A stretch of DNA of 38,089 nt. It comes from Bacteroidota bacterium (GTDB lineage Bacteria; Bacteroidota; Bacteroidia; Chitinophagales; Chitinophagaceae). The notes under the pieces are model-generated. The model did no database searches. It had not been told where the DNA came from and saw only the letters and a list, made by a program, of their open reading frames with translations. Location: positions 1 to 38,089 of the forward strand of contig JAGWUV010000035.1 of the NCBI GenBank assembly GCA_028875875.1, read 5' to 3'. A program made the translations under genes and the position numbers. Positions 24,110-33,094 of the stretch are shown here, in pieces (the first letter of the stretch is position 1; each line of letters begins with the position of its first letter).

Positions 24110-25291
24110 TTACACTTTTTCAATAACCATAGCACTGGCACCTCCGCCACCATTGCAGATACCTGCGGCACCATACCTGGCGTTATTTTGTTGCAATACA
24201 TTGATTAGCGTAACAATGATCCTGGCACCACTACATCCAAGAGGATGGCCTATAGAAACTGCCCCACCATTTACGTTCACCTGTTTAGGATAAAGCTTTA
24301 ATTTTTCACTGTTTACAATTCCTACTACACTAAAGGCTTCATTTAACTCAACAAAAGCAATATCATTCATTGTTAACCCTGATTTAGCCACTGCTTTAGG
24401 CACGGCCAGACTTGGAGTAGTTGTAAACCATTCCGGCGCCTGTTCTGCATCAGCATAACTTTTCAATATGGCTAATGGTTTAATTCCCAAAGCTTCAGCC
24501 TTTTCCTTGCTCATCAATACCACAGCCGCAGCGCCATCATTCATGGTACTTGCATTGGCTGCTGTTACAGTTCCATCTTTGATAAAAGCAGGCTTTAATT
24601 CCGGTATCTTTTCGAACTTTACATTAAAAGGCTCTTCATCTTTATCAATCACCATCATTCCTTTTTTTGAAGCAACTTCTACTGGCACTACTTCACTAGC
24701 AAAGCGGCCTTCATTCCAGGCGGCCTGGCTTCTTTTGTAACTCTCAATGGCAAACGCATCCTGCTCTTCTCTCGTAATACCACATTCCTTAGCACAGAGT
24801 TCCGCAGCATTACCCATCGCATAATTATGATATACGTCAGTTAACCCGTCTCTTGATAAACCATCTATTAGCTTCGCATCCCCATACTTATTGCCCCAAC
24901 GCATGTTAGGCACATAGAACGGTACATTGCTCATACTTTCCATACCTCCTGCTACAACGATATCGGCATCACCCAGTAAAATATCCTGGGCCGCCTGTGC
25001 AATGGCTTTCATACCACTGGCACATACTTTATTTACGGTAGTACAAATAACAGTATCAGGCAAACCGGCAAACTTCGCAGCCTGCCTTGCAGGAGCCTGT
25101 CCAACATTCGCCTGCAGCACATTACCCATATACACTTCTTCAATTTGCTCAGGCTTGAGGCCGGCTCTTTCTACTGCTGCTTTAATGGCTATGGCACCTA
25201 GCTGGGAAGCAGAAAAATCTTTTAATACACCACCAAAACTTCCAATGGGTGTTCTCACTGCTGATACGATATATACTGTTCTGTTGTTCAT
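24110..25291 (-). CDS. Acetyl-CoA C-acetyltransferase (thiolase)
   Basis: This encodes 393 residues, a full-length thiolase. The nucleophile Cys90 sits in TTVNKVCASGMKAI. The C-terminal GHPLGCSGARI carries the second Cys, with NEAFSVVG and GGGGASAMVIEKV also present. It condenses two acetyl-CoA to acetoacetyl-CoA or runs the reverse thiolysis; the biosynthetic (AtoB/PhaA-like) and degradative classes cannot be separated by sequence alone. No other beta-oxidation or polyhydroxybutyrate gene is adjacent, so the pathway is not indicated by context. Cytoplasmic, no targeting signal. Confidence 0.95.
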   Translation of the reverse strand: MNNRTVYIVSAVRTPIGSFGGVLKDFSASQLGAIAIKAAVERAGLKPEQIEEVYMGNVLQANVGQAPARQAAKFAGLPDTVICTTVNKVCASGMKAIAQAAQDILLGDADIVVAGGMESMSNVPFYVPNMRWGNKYGDAKLIDGLSRDGLTDVYHNYAMGNAAELCAKECGITREEQDAFAIESYKRSQAAWNEGRFASEVVPVEVASKKGMMVIDKDEEPFNVKFEKIPELKPAFIKDGTVTAANASTMNDGAAAVVLMSKEKAEALGIKPLAILKSYADAEQAPEWFTTTPSLAVPKAVAKSGLTMNDIAFVELNEAFSVVGIVNSEKLKLYPKQVNVNGGAVSIGHPLGCSGARIIVTLINVLQQNNARYGAAGICNGGGGASAMVIEKV

Positions 25292-25413
25292 GTAATTAGT
25301 TTGTACAACAAATATATTCCATTAAAGCTAACAACCGTTAGGAAACAAAAGCATTCTTATCTTTCCGAAAAAAGAAACCGTTTCCTCCTGATCCTTTACT
25401 TTGCGGAACGAAT

Positions 25414-26307
25414 ATGAAACGATTTTACGCCCTTTTATTTTCATTACTGGTCGTTGCCACATGCCCTGCTCAAAAGATCAATGGCCATTGGTATGGATCG
25501 GGTAAGATAGAAGCCAGCACTTCGCACAATAACTATTTAACCGAACTGGTATTGCAGCAACAAGGCAAAACAATTACCGGTATACTCAACTACTATTTTA
25601 AAGATACCTTATTTACGCAAAAAATAACAGGGAGCTTTGACGCGAATAAAAGAAGTCTCTCTTTGCAACCCATCCCTATTATTTATCATGGTTCTGCCAG
25701 TGTTGAGAGGGGGGTAGACTGCCCTATGACAGGAAGATTTACACTCATTGCTTCTAAAACGGCATCAACCCTGAAAGGCAATTTTATTGCCACAGAGGAT
25801 TTTAAATACACTTGCCCTTCTATTAAACTAACACTAACGCATTCACTTGATACCAACAATTTGGTATTGCTGAAAGAAAGGGATGAGGAAGAGATAACCA
25901 ATACCGACAGTATCATTACCCTACCCAACAGTGCTAAACAGCAACAATTTGCAGCAAGGGAAAAGTTTGTTATGCAAACGATAGAAGTAAACAATCCTAC
26001 CGTGCAGGTTCAACTGTATGATAACGGCATTATTGACAACGATTCTGTTTCCGTTTTTGTGAATGATCGTTTGGTGCAGGATAAATCCATGCTGAGCTAT
26101 TCAGCACTTTCTCTACAAATACAAGTAGATGGTACAAAAAAATTTACAGACATCAGTATGTTTGCAGATAATGTAGGTACCGTGCCACCTAATACAGCGG
26201 TGATGATTTTATACGATGGTAACAAACGGTATGAGATACAACTCTCCAGCGACCTGCAAAGAACGGCTACAGTAAGATTAAGCAGAAAATCTTCCAATGA
26301 TAAATAA
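25414..26307 (+). CDS. Exported hypothetical protein
   Basis: This encodes 297 residues. A signal peptide is clear (MKRFYALLFSLLVVATCPAQ, cut probable after CPAQ). The next ~120 residues read as a beta-sheet-rich domain beginning INGHWYGSGKIEAS, with alternating hydrophobic strands and a C-P-M/C-P-S cysteine pair that could form a disulfide. The second half (about 185-290) is another strand-rich region with TVQVQLYDNGIIDNDSVSVF, reminiscent of all-beta accessory domains. I know no characterised homologue. A sequence resembling the -7 element (TTTACTTTGC) lies just upstream of the start. Function unknown. Confidence 0.7.
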   Translation: MKRFYALLFSLLVVATCPAQKINGHWYGSGKIEASTSHNNYLTELVLQQQGKTITGILNYYFKDTLFTQKITGSFDANKRSLSLQPIPIIYHGSASVERGVDCPMTGRFTLIASKTASTLKGNFIATEDFKYTCPSIKLTLTHSLDTNNLVLLKERDEEEITNTDSIITLPNSAKQQQFAAREKFVMQTIEVNNPTVQVQLYDNGIIDNDSVSVFVNDRLVQDKSMLSYSALSLQIQVDGTKKFTDISMFADNVGTVPPNTAVMILYDGNKRYEIQLSSDLQRTATVRLSRKSSNDK

Positions 26308-26361
26308 TAAGTAACAAATTTGTTTTCATCTATAAACAATAACCATCATCAATCTACAATA

Positions 26362-26835
26362 CTAACAACTCACCAATTCTGCCTGTAGTTTCTTAGCCAA
26401 TCCTTCCGCACCCCAACGCATCACTACATCGTGATTATAACAAAATGCAGGCTTCAACAAAAAAGAAACTGCATTCATCCACGATTTATTCGTGAATACA
26501 TTCCAATGATATTGCACCTTTGTTATCCCATCGATCTCCTCAAACTGCCATATACCATTGCCTTCCAGTTCACCAAAAGCAATACCTGCTAACTTTTTAT
26601 AATCAACTCTTTCTGTTAACCGCATATGAAAAGCAAGTGTATACGGCAAAGCGCTTTTCCACTTGTATATCCTCACACCGTTAATCCCATCATCTTCTCC
26701 TTTTTCCGCTTCTATTACCTCCAATACACCTTTCCACCATTCAGGCCAGTTCAGAGAATCTGTAATTGCATCCCACACTTTTTCAACATGTGCTTTTATT
26801 TTCCATTCGGTTGTAAATTGATACGCTGTTGCCAT
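26362..26835 (-). CDS. SRPBCC-fold (polyketide cyclase-like) protein
   Basis: This encodes 157 residues with the START/SRPBCC pattern. It begins TTEWKIKAHVEKVWDAITDS and continues NWPEWWKGVLEVIEAEKG, followed by a strand series with IWQFEEIDGITKVQYHW and a long C-terminal helix (about 125-155). These proteins form a deep hydrophobic pocket that binds small lipophilic ligands, but the ligand is not predictable. It lies between parC and the exported protein and is probably an independent unit. It is convergent with the gene at 25414-26307. Confidence 0.85.
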   Translation of the reverse strand: MATAYQFTTEWKIKAHVEKVWDAITDSLNWPEWWKGVLEVIEAEKGEDDGINGVRIYKWKSALPYTLAFHMRLTERVDYKKLAGIAFGELEGNGIWQFEEIDGITKVQYHWNVFTNKSWMNAVSFLLKPAFCYNHDVVMRWGAEGLAKKLQAELVSC

Positions 26836-26905
26836 GTACTTTTTCTTACAATACGAAGAATAAAAACTTTAGGTTGTCAGCTTTTTGCACTTTCTTCACC
26901 GTCCC

Positions 26906-26921
26906 TTGCGTCGCACACTTG
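26906..26921. repeat. TTGCGTCGCAC repeat, copy 1
   Basis: TTGCGTCGCACACTTG here matches 32377-32392 at 15 of 16 bases in the same orientation. The following bases remain similar, both copies running on to CAGCAA. This copy lies immediately downstream of the parC stop codon, and its extension reaches into the last codons of parC. Together the copies bracket the parE-parC region. Confidence 0.5.
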
Positions 26922-26933
26922 TACTTCGTTTCG

Positions 26934-29456
26934 TTACTCAGCAAATAACTCCGGTTGGTTGTTATTCTCTTCTTTCGGCCTTGTTTCCCATTGCATTTCA
27001 ATGCTCTTACTATAATCCATCAACTTAGCACCAATAGCTTTCCACCCCATTACATCTACCATCTTAGCCAACTTAAATTTAGCTGTTCGTACCTGCTGTC
27101 CGCGGCCGGTTTGCACAGCCAGTATCGGATCTTCATCAGTAGTAACACATTCCAGTTCATTGCCGTCTCCTTCCTTAATAAAAGCATACTTGGTTTTCAA
27201 AGTAGACGTTTCAATTTTAAAGCGCTTCACAGTAAACTGGTTCTTCGAAGCGTCTTTATACACTGCCGTAATTATTTTTTCAGGATTAAATTTCTCAATC
27301 AGCAACACAGACGCTGCATCAAAACGCTGCGTCAATTCAAGGTCTGTTATCTCATACGTACCATCATTATAGATGACCAGCAATTTCTCGTCTTCAAACA
27401 TACCCAGATAAGTTCCTTTCTCTTCCGTATTCAATCTTCCAAACTGGTCGTCAAACCAAATCTTTCTACCGGCTAACGTACTTCTACCCGCTTCTTTGAA
27501 CTTCACATTTTTGATCGGATACTTGGTAACAATATTGCCTATGCTGCTACGCCCCTTGATCTCCAGTTCTTCAAAATAAAATTCAAACTCTTTGATACGT
27601 GCCGTACAATTAGGACTCAATACCACTTTCACCACTTCCGCCTCGCCATTAGCATTAGCAGAAAAATAATACACTTTGCTTTTATCCGCTCCTTTGGTAA
27701 GATCGTATTCCTTATCCCGTGTGATACCTGTAACATTAAAACGCTTGCCGTAACTCGTACCGGATGCAGCATCGAGGTATATCATGTTATAAGTAGTGCG
27801 CTCATCGTTCTTTTTAAAGATAGCTGCATGAATAATGTCTTTACCAATAAACGCCTTGTCACCCACTTTCACTACTTTCATCATCCCCCGCTTCGTAAAT
27901 ACAACAATATCATCCAAATCAGAACAATCGAACAGGTACTCATCTTTCTTTAAAGAAGTTCCAATAAAACCTTCTTCCCTGTTAACATACAATTTAGTGT
28001 TAGCAATAGCCACCTGCTGTATTTTAATGGTATCAAACAGTTTGATTTCTGTTTTACGCTCCTTACCCTTTCCGTATTTTTTTAAGAGGTTCTCAAAATA
28101 AGCTACAGCAAAATCAGTGAGGTGGTCAAGATCATACTGCACCTGTTTAATATCCGCTTCTATTGACCGGATCTGGTTATTGAGTTCATCAATATCCAGT
28201 TTATAAATTCTGCGTACAGGCTTTTCCGTTAGTTTCAACACATCTTCTCTTGTAACACCACGCTTCAATTGTTTTACAAAAGGAACAAAAGCTTTCTCAA
28301 TCGCCTCCAGCACCTTATCCCATGTATCGTACTTCTTCTCCAGCTCTTTATATATCTTTTCTTCGAAGAATATTTTTTCGAGAGAAGTATAATGCCACTT
28401 ATCTTCCAGTTCCTGCAACTTGATCTCCAGTTCCTTCTGTAATAATCCTTTGGTATGATCAACAGATGATCTCAACAATTCAGAAACAGTAACAAAGCGA
28501 GGCTTCTGTCCTTCGATCACACAAGCATTCGGAGAAATGCTCACCTCACAATCAGTAAAGGCATATAACGCATCGATAGTTATATCGGATGAAATACCCG
28601 GTGCCAGGTCTATTTGCAATTCCACTTCGCTAGCCGTAACATCCGTTACTTTTTTGATCTTTATTTTACCGGCATCATTGGCTTTGGTAATACTTTCTGC
28701 CAATGCAGAAGTGGTTACGCCATACGGTACGCTCCTGATGGCCAGTGTTTTTTTATCGATCTCTTCTATCACTGCACGTACACGAACCTTACCACCTCTT
28801 TTACCATCGTTGTAATTGCTTACATCGATCATGCCTCCCGTTTGAAAATCGGGATAAAGTTCAAACTTCTTACCGCGTAAATATTTGATAGAGGCTTCGC
28901 ATAACTCGCAAAAATTATGTGGCAGAATCTTAGTTGATAAACCCACTGCAATACCATCTGCACCTTGTGCCAATAACAACGGGAACTTCATGGGCAGGGT
29001 AACGGGCTCGTTTTTACGACCATCGTAACTAAGTTGCCATTCGGTTGTTTTTGCATTAAAAGCCACATCCAAAGCGAACTTACTTAAACGTGCCTCAATG
29101 TAACGAGGAGCAGCGGCATCATCTCCCGTTCTTACATCTCCCCAGTTACCTTGTGTATCGATCAGCAAATCTTTTTGTCCCAAGTTCACCAATGCATCGC
29201 CAATACTGGCATCACCATGCGGGTGGTATTGCATTGACTGACCGATGATGTTCGCCACTTTGTTATAACGCCCATCATCCATTTCTTTCATGGAATGGAG
29301 AATGCGACGTTGTACGGGTTTAAGTCCATCTTCCATCGCCGGAACGGCACGTTCTAATATTACATAAGATGCATAGTCTAAGAACCATGTTTTATACTGC
29401 CCCTGTACGCCCGATTCGTTATTCGTGATCTGTGATATATCTTTTTTCTCTGCCAT
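26934..29456 (-). CDS. parC: DNA topoisomerase IV subunit A
   Basis: This encodes 840 residues from ATG 29456 (MAEKKDISQ). The breakage-reunion domain has the helix-turn-helix region with HPHGDASIGDAL, and the catalytic Tyr119 in APRYIEARL. A coiled coil spans about 360-460. The C-terminal half is a beta-pinwheel-like domain for DNA wrapping. The protein cuts and rejoins both DNA strands with ParE to unlink chromosomes. It could be called GyrA-like, but GyrA and GyrB in this group usually lie elsewhere and the partner here is ParE-like. It is separated from parE by a DUF1835 gene, all on the minus strand. Confidence 0.9.
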   Translation of the reverse strand: MAEKKDISQITNNESGVQGQYKTWFLDYASYVILERAVPAMEDGLKPVQRRILHSMKEMDDGRYNKVANIIGQSMQYHPHGDASIGDALVNLGQKDLLIDTQGNWGDVRTGDDAAAPRYIEARLSKFALDVAFNAKTTEWQLSYDGRKNEPVTLPMKFPLLLAQGADGIAVGLSTKILPHNFCELCEASIKYLRGKKFELYPDFQTGGMIDVSNYNDGKRGGKVRVRAVIEEIDKKTLAIRSVPYGVTTSALAESITKANDAGKIKIKKVTDVTASEVELQIDLAPGISSDITIDALYAFTDCEVSISPNACVIEGQKPRFVTVSELLRSSVDHTKGLLQKELEIKLQELEDKWHYTSLEKIFFEEKIYKELEKKYDTWDKVLEAIEKAFVPFVKQLKRGVTREDVLKLTEKPVRRIYKLDIDELNNQIRSIEADIKQVQYDLDHLTDFAVAYFENLLKKYGKGKERKTEIKLFDTIKIQQVAIANTKLYVNREEGFIGTSLKKDEYLFDCSDLDDIVVFTKRGMMKVVKVGDKAFIGKDIIHAAIFKKNDERTTYNMIYLDAASGTSYGKRFNVTGITRDKEYDLTKGADKSKVYYFSANANGEAEVVKVVLSPNCTARIKEFEFYFEELEIKGRSSIGNIVTKYPIKNVKFKEAGRSTLAGRKIWFDDQFGRLNTEEKGTYLGMFEDEKLLVIYNDGTYEITDLELTQRFDAASVLLIEKFNPEKIITAVYKDASKNQFTVKRFKIETSTLKTKYAFIKEGDGNELECVTTDEDPILAVQTGRGQQVRTAKFKLAKMVDVMGWKAIGAKLMDYSKSIEMQWETRPKEENNNQPELFAE

Positions 29457-29519
29457 TGTAAAATTCAAAAGTGTGCAATCAAAATCTGAAAATTCTTGTT
29501 GAAATGAATCTGTTCAACT

Positions 29520-30338
29520 TTATTCTGCTGTAACGGCTGCCAGTTTTATCTCTATTTCTTTCCAGCCTTTCGCCCAATCTCCCTGTATTTCCAGCTTACC
29601 TTCCTCCATCATTTTTCTCATTCGCCACACTAAAAATGCATCGCCGGTTTTTATTTTCATTTTATTCAATACCTGGTTCAATACTTTACCAAGTTTCTGA
29701 AAATCTGAAGTTATTGCTACCAGTATTTCTTTATCGTAGAAACTTTCTTCCTTACTTACAATCTTCTTGCCTCCTTCTAAAATTCTTACCACCGCATTAT
29801 CATTACATAATTTTTTCCATTCATCAGGATCCACTTCAAATTCACTCGGTGTAATAGTTCTGGCCAGTTTCTTTGCCTTCAAAAATTCCTTTGGCTGTAT
29901 CTGGTGCAAATGCTGTGGATAGAAGATCAATCCTCTTTCATTGATAAAAGGCAGGTTATTTAAGTATAGTACCTGCAACCTTCCCTGGTACTCTTTCAAC
30001 TGGCTCATCAGCCAATAATAGCCGCACACGTCATGCTGATTTTGCCCCATCCAAATCCACGCTTGTTCATCTGTATTTTCCTCCAACTGCTGCAAAAGGT
30101 TGTGTACCGTTAATTTATCATCTACGATATCCAGTTGCTCTGCATAAGGAGAAAACGCAAGCACATCCTTCCACCAGTCGCGGCGCTGCTGGTAACCATA
30201 CGTATCATAAATATCAATCACAGGCCCTACTGCAAAATCATCTTTGATCTCGATGATATCCCCTTTCAGGAATTCATCTAATTCAAAAGCCTTACTAAGC
30301 GCTTCTATGTTTGCTGTTTCAAAAACTATGTGAATCAT
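29520..30338 (-). CDS. DUF1835-containing protein
   Basis: This encodes 272 residues. The N-terminal DUF1835 region begins IHIVFETANIEALSKAFEL and continues with DFAVGPVIDIYD. The middle contains WIWMGQNQHDVCGYYWLMSQ, and the C-terminal part FLVWRMRKMMEEGKLEIQGD resembles the DUF3658 region often found with DUF1835. The biochemical role of the family is not established. It lies between parE and parC on the same strand, 63 bases from parC and 72 from parE, so co-transcription is likely. Whether it affects topoisomerase IV is unknown. Confidence 0.85.
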   Translation of the reverse strand: MIHIVFETANIEALSKAFELDEFLKGDIIEIKDDFAVGPVIDIYDTYGYQQRRDWWKDVLAFSPYAEQLDIVDDKLTVHNLLQQLEENTDEQAWIWMGQNQHDVCGYYWLMSQLKEYQGRLQVLYLNNLPFINERGLIFYPQHLHQIQPKEFLKAKKLARTITPSEFEVDPDEWKKLCNDNAVVRILEGGKKIVSKEESFYDKEILVAITSDFQKLGKVLNQVLNKMKIKTGDAFLVWRMRKMMEEGKLEIQGDWAKGWKEIEIKLAAVTAE

Positions 30339-30410
30339 TTATAATTAGTAATTAAAAATTAAGAGTTAAGAATTAGCACTTCTATTTTTTGAAGAGTTAA
30401 TGATTAATTT

Positions 30411-32303
30411 CTAATTCACCTCTTCCACCACCAAATCCAACTCCACTCTCAAGTTATCAATGATAAAGTCCTGTCGCTGCTGCGTGTTCTTACCCATATA
30501 ATATTCCAGCAGTTGCTGAATATGTTCGCCCTGTTCCAATATCACCGGTTGCAAGCGGATATCATCTCCAATAAATTTACCAAACTCTTCCGGGCTGATC
30601 TCTCCCAAACCTTTGAATCGTGTAATCTCAGGCTTGTTGCCCAGCTTCTTTACTGCCTGTTGCTTTTCTGTTTCATCATAACAGTAAATCGTTTGTTGTT
30701 TGTTACGAACACGGAACAAAGGTGTTTCTAAAATATATACATGGCCACGCTTCACCAGATCGGGGAAGAACTGCAAGAAGAAAGTCATCAACAACAAACG
30801 AATGTGCATACCATCCACATCTGCATCGGTAGCAATCACAATGTTGTTATAACGTAAACCATCTAATCCATCTTCTATGTTCAAGGCATGCTGTAGCAAG
30901 TTGAACTCTTCATTTTCATATACCACTTTTTTAGTAAGCCCAAAACAGTTCAAAGGCTTACCACGCAAGCTGAATACGGCTTGTGTATCTACTTTACGCG
31001 ATTTCGTAATAGAACCACTCGCACTATCCCCCTCTGTGATGAAAATGGTGGTATTATTCTGCAAAGCGATAAACTCTTCCTTGTTTTTTGCGGGCGGTTC
31101 GTCATTCAAATGCACCCTGCAATCACGTAATTTTTTATTATGCAGGTTGGCTTTTTTCGCTCTTTCATTCGCCAGCTTTTTAATACCTGCCAGTTCTTTT
31201 CTTTCCCTTTCACTCTGCTCGATCCTTTTCTTCAAAGCATCCGCTATAGTTGGGTTACGGTGCAGGTAATTATCCAGCTCTTTCGCTAAGAAGTCTTCTA
31301 TAAATTTTTTCATAGAAGGGCCACCTTCAAACACATATTGCGAGCCCAATTTTGTTTTTGTTTGCGATTCAAACACTGGCTCCTGCACCCGTACGCTCAC
31401 AGCGGCAACAATGCTTGTTCTAATGTCTGCCGCATCATAATCTTTCTTATAAAACTCCCGTATCACTTTTACATAGGCTTCACGGAAAGCCTGCTGGTGT
31501 GTGCCTCCCTGCGTAGTGTACTGGCCATTCACAAAAGAAAAAATATCCTCACCGTAATCATTGTTATGACTTACCGCCAGTTCAATATCTTCTCCTTTTA
31601 AATGAATGATCGGGTAACGCAGCTCATCAGGATTGGTTTTATGTTGCAACAAGTCTAACAAACCGTTCTTGCTCACATAACGTTTGTTGTTGAAATTGAT
31701 CACCAGCCCCGCATTCAAATAGCAATAGTTCCATAACTGGCTATCGATGTATTCATGGCGGTAATGATAATTCCTGAACACAGTTTCATCTGCAATGAAG
31801 GTTACCATCGTACCATTCTCTTCTTTGGTAGCTATTTCTTTGTGTTCCTTTACCAGGTTACCTCTTTCAAACTCGGCCGTTTTTTCTTTGCCATCACGAA
31901 ATGCAGTTACCTTAAAATAATTACTCAACGCATTCACCGCCTTGGTACCCACACCATTCAAACCTACACTCTTCTGAAAGGCTTTGCTATCGTACTTCGC
32001 ACCGGTATTGATCTTGCTCACCACATCCACCAGTTTTCCCAAAGGAATACCGCGACCGTAGTCCCTGATCGTAACAACTTTCCCTTCCAACGTAATATCC
32101 ACATGGCGGCCAAAGCCCATCGTGTGTTCATCGATACAGTTATCAATCACTTCTTTCATCAGCACATAAATACCATCATCCGGCGCGGAACCATCACCCA
32201 GTTTACCAATGTACATACCGGGCCTCAACCGGATATGTTCTTTCCAGTCAAGACTCTTAATATCATCTTCCGTATAGTTCGCCTGTTGTTTTACTTCAGC
32301 CAT
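30411..32303 (-). CDS. parE: DNA topoisomerase IV subunit B
   Basis: This encodes 630 residues. The GHKL ATPase domain has [24 protein letters not shown] and [14 protein letters not shown]. The transducer domain follows with [13 protein letters not shown]. The TOPRIM domain has EGDSASGSI and [13 protein letters not shown], and the C-terminus KRFKGLGE-type signature appears as [15 protein letters not shown]. It powers strand passage by the ParC2ParE2 complex. Length and motifs are typical of ParE rather than the longer GyrB. It is the first gene of the minus-strand parE-DUF1835-parC set, and its promoter should lie in 32304-32546. Confidence 0.93.
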   Translation of the reverse strand: MAEVKQQANYTEDDIKSLDWKEHIRLRPGMYIGKLGDGSAPDDGIYVLMKEVIDNCIDEHTMGFGRHVDITLEGKVVTIRDYGRGIPLGKLVDVVSKINTGAKYDSKAFQKSVGLNGVGTKAVNALSNYFKVTAFRDGKEKTAEFERGNLVKEHKEIATKEENGTMVTFIADETVFRNYHYRHEYIDSQLWNYCYLNAGLVINFNNKRYVSKNGLLDLLQHKTNPDELRYPIIHLKGEDIELAVSHNNDYGEDIFSFVNGQYTTQGGTHQQAFREAYVKVIREFYKKDYDAADIRTSIVAAVSVRVQEPVFESQTKTKLGSQYVFEGGPSMKKFIEDFLAKELDNYLHRNPTIADALKKRIEQSERERKELAGIKKLANERAKKANLHNKKLRDCRVHLNDEPPAKNKEEFIALQNNTTIFITEGDSASGSITKSRKVDTQAVFSLRGKPLNCFGLTKKVVYENEEFNLLQHALNIEDGLDGLRYNNIVIATDADVDGMHIRLLLMTFFLQFFPDLVKRGHVYILETPLFRVRNKQQTIYCYDETEKQQAVKKLGNKPEITRFKGLGEISPEEFGKFIGDDIRLQPVILEQGEHIQQLLEYYMGKNTQQRQDFIIDNLRVELDLVVEEVN

Positions 32304-32376
32304 ACACTATCAAATCTTATTTTGTAAACAATCAATTCTTTTTTGGTACCCGGCAGCAAATCGTCTATCATCTTTG

Positions 32377-32392
32377 TTGCGTCGCACTCTTG
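32377..32392. repeat. TTGCGTCGCAC repeat, copy 2
   Basis: This is the second copy of the motif at 26906-26921, located in the gap between parE and the YkgJ-like gene. It is followed by further T-rich sequence and a long imperfect inverted repeat (about 32468-32515) that includes CTTTCTTTT and AAAAGAAAG. Confidence 0.5.
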
Positions 32393-32531
32393 CACGCTTT
32401 GTACTTTATTCAGCAAGATGCAGTTCCATGCCAACCCGCAAATCTAACCACTTGCTAGTCGCAAACATCTTTCTTTTTTCTACACATTCAAACCCCATGT
32501 GGAAAAGAAAGCAGTACTGCCATAATTTCTG

Positions 32532-32539
32532 TACGTTTG
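32532..32539 (+). promoter_or_regulatory. -7 element of the YkgJ-like gene
   Basis: TACGTTTG fits TAnnTTTG and ends seven bases before the ATG at 32547, implying a leaderless or nearly leaderless transcript. The geometry is the same as at mtaB. Confidence 0.5.
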
Positions 32540-32546
32540 CCACATC

Positions 32547-33044
32547 ATGCTTATCACCCATTTATCGCAAATGGCCGCACTTGCCGGCGAAAGGGAGGAG
32601 GAGAACGAGCGGTTCAATACTTTTTTAAAAAACCAGCCCCAGGACACCATTGACGAATGGGTAACAAACCTTAACCGCACTGTTGAGACGCAAATAGATT
32701 GTACCAATTGCGGCAATTGCTGCAAAAGCCTGATGATCAATGTTACGGAGACGGAAGCCAACAGCCTCGCTGAACACTTTCAACAATCCCGGAATGACTT
32801 CGATGCGCAGCATATTGAAAAAGGAAGCAATGGCCTGATGATCATGAACACCATTCCCTGCCATTTTCTTACAGATAACAAATGCACCGTGTACACACAC
32901 CGTTTTGCAGGCTGCAGGGAATTTCCCGGGCTGCACCTACCCGGCTTCACAAAAAGATTGTTCAGCGTTTTTATGCATTATGACCGCTGCCCTATTATTT
33001 TTAACGTAGTAGAAGAACTGAAAATAAAAACTGGCTTTAAATAA
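32547..33044 (+). CDS. YkgJ-family cysteine-cluster protein
   Basis: This encodes 165 residues. The family core is visible as CTNCGNCCKSLMINVTETE (about residues 50-68), then CHFLTDNKCTVYTHR and CREFPGL. The spaced cysteines should bind a zinc or an iron-sulfur centre; the family is annotated as putative zinc- or iron-chelating proteins with no firm biochemistry. The N-terminus is helical and charged without a signal. It is the first plus-strand gene after the parE block and is followed 50 bases later by the NamZ-like gene. Confidence 0.88.
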   Translation: MLITHLSQMAALAGEREEENERFNTFLKNQPQDTIDEWVTNLNRTVETQIDCTNCGNCCKSLMINVTETEANSLAEHFQQSRNDFDAQHIEKGSNGLMIMNTIPCHFLTDNKCTVYTHRFAGCREFPGLHLPGFTKRLFSVFMHYDRCPIIFNVVEELKIKTGFK

Positions 33045-33094
33045 GAGTAACAAAAGGGAAGCCACTTACTACTCACCATTCACTATTCACCAGC

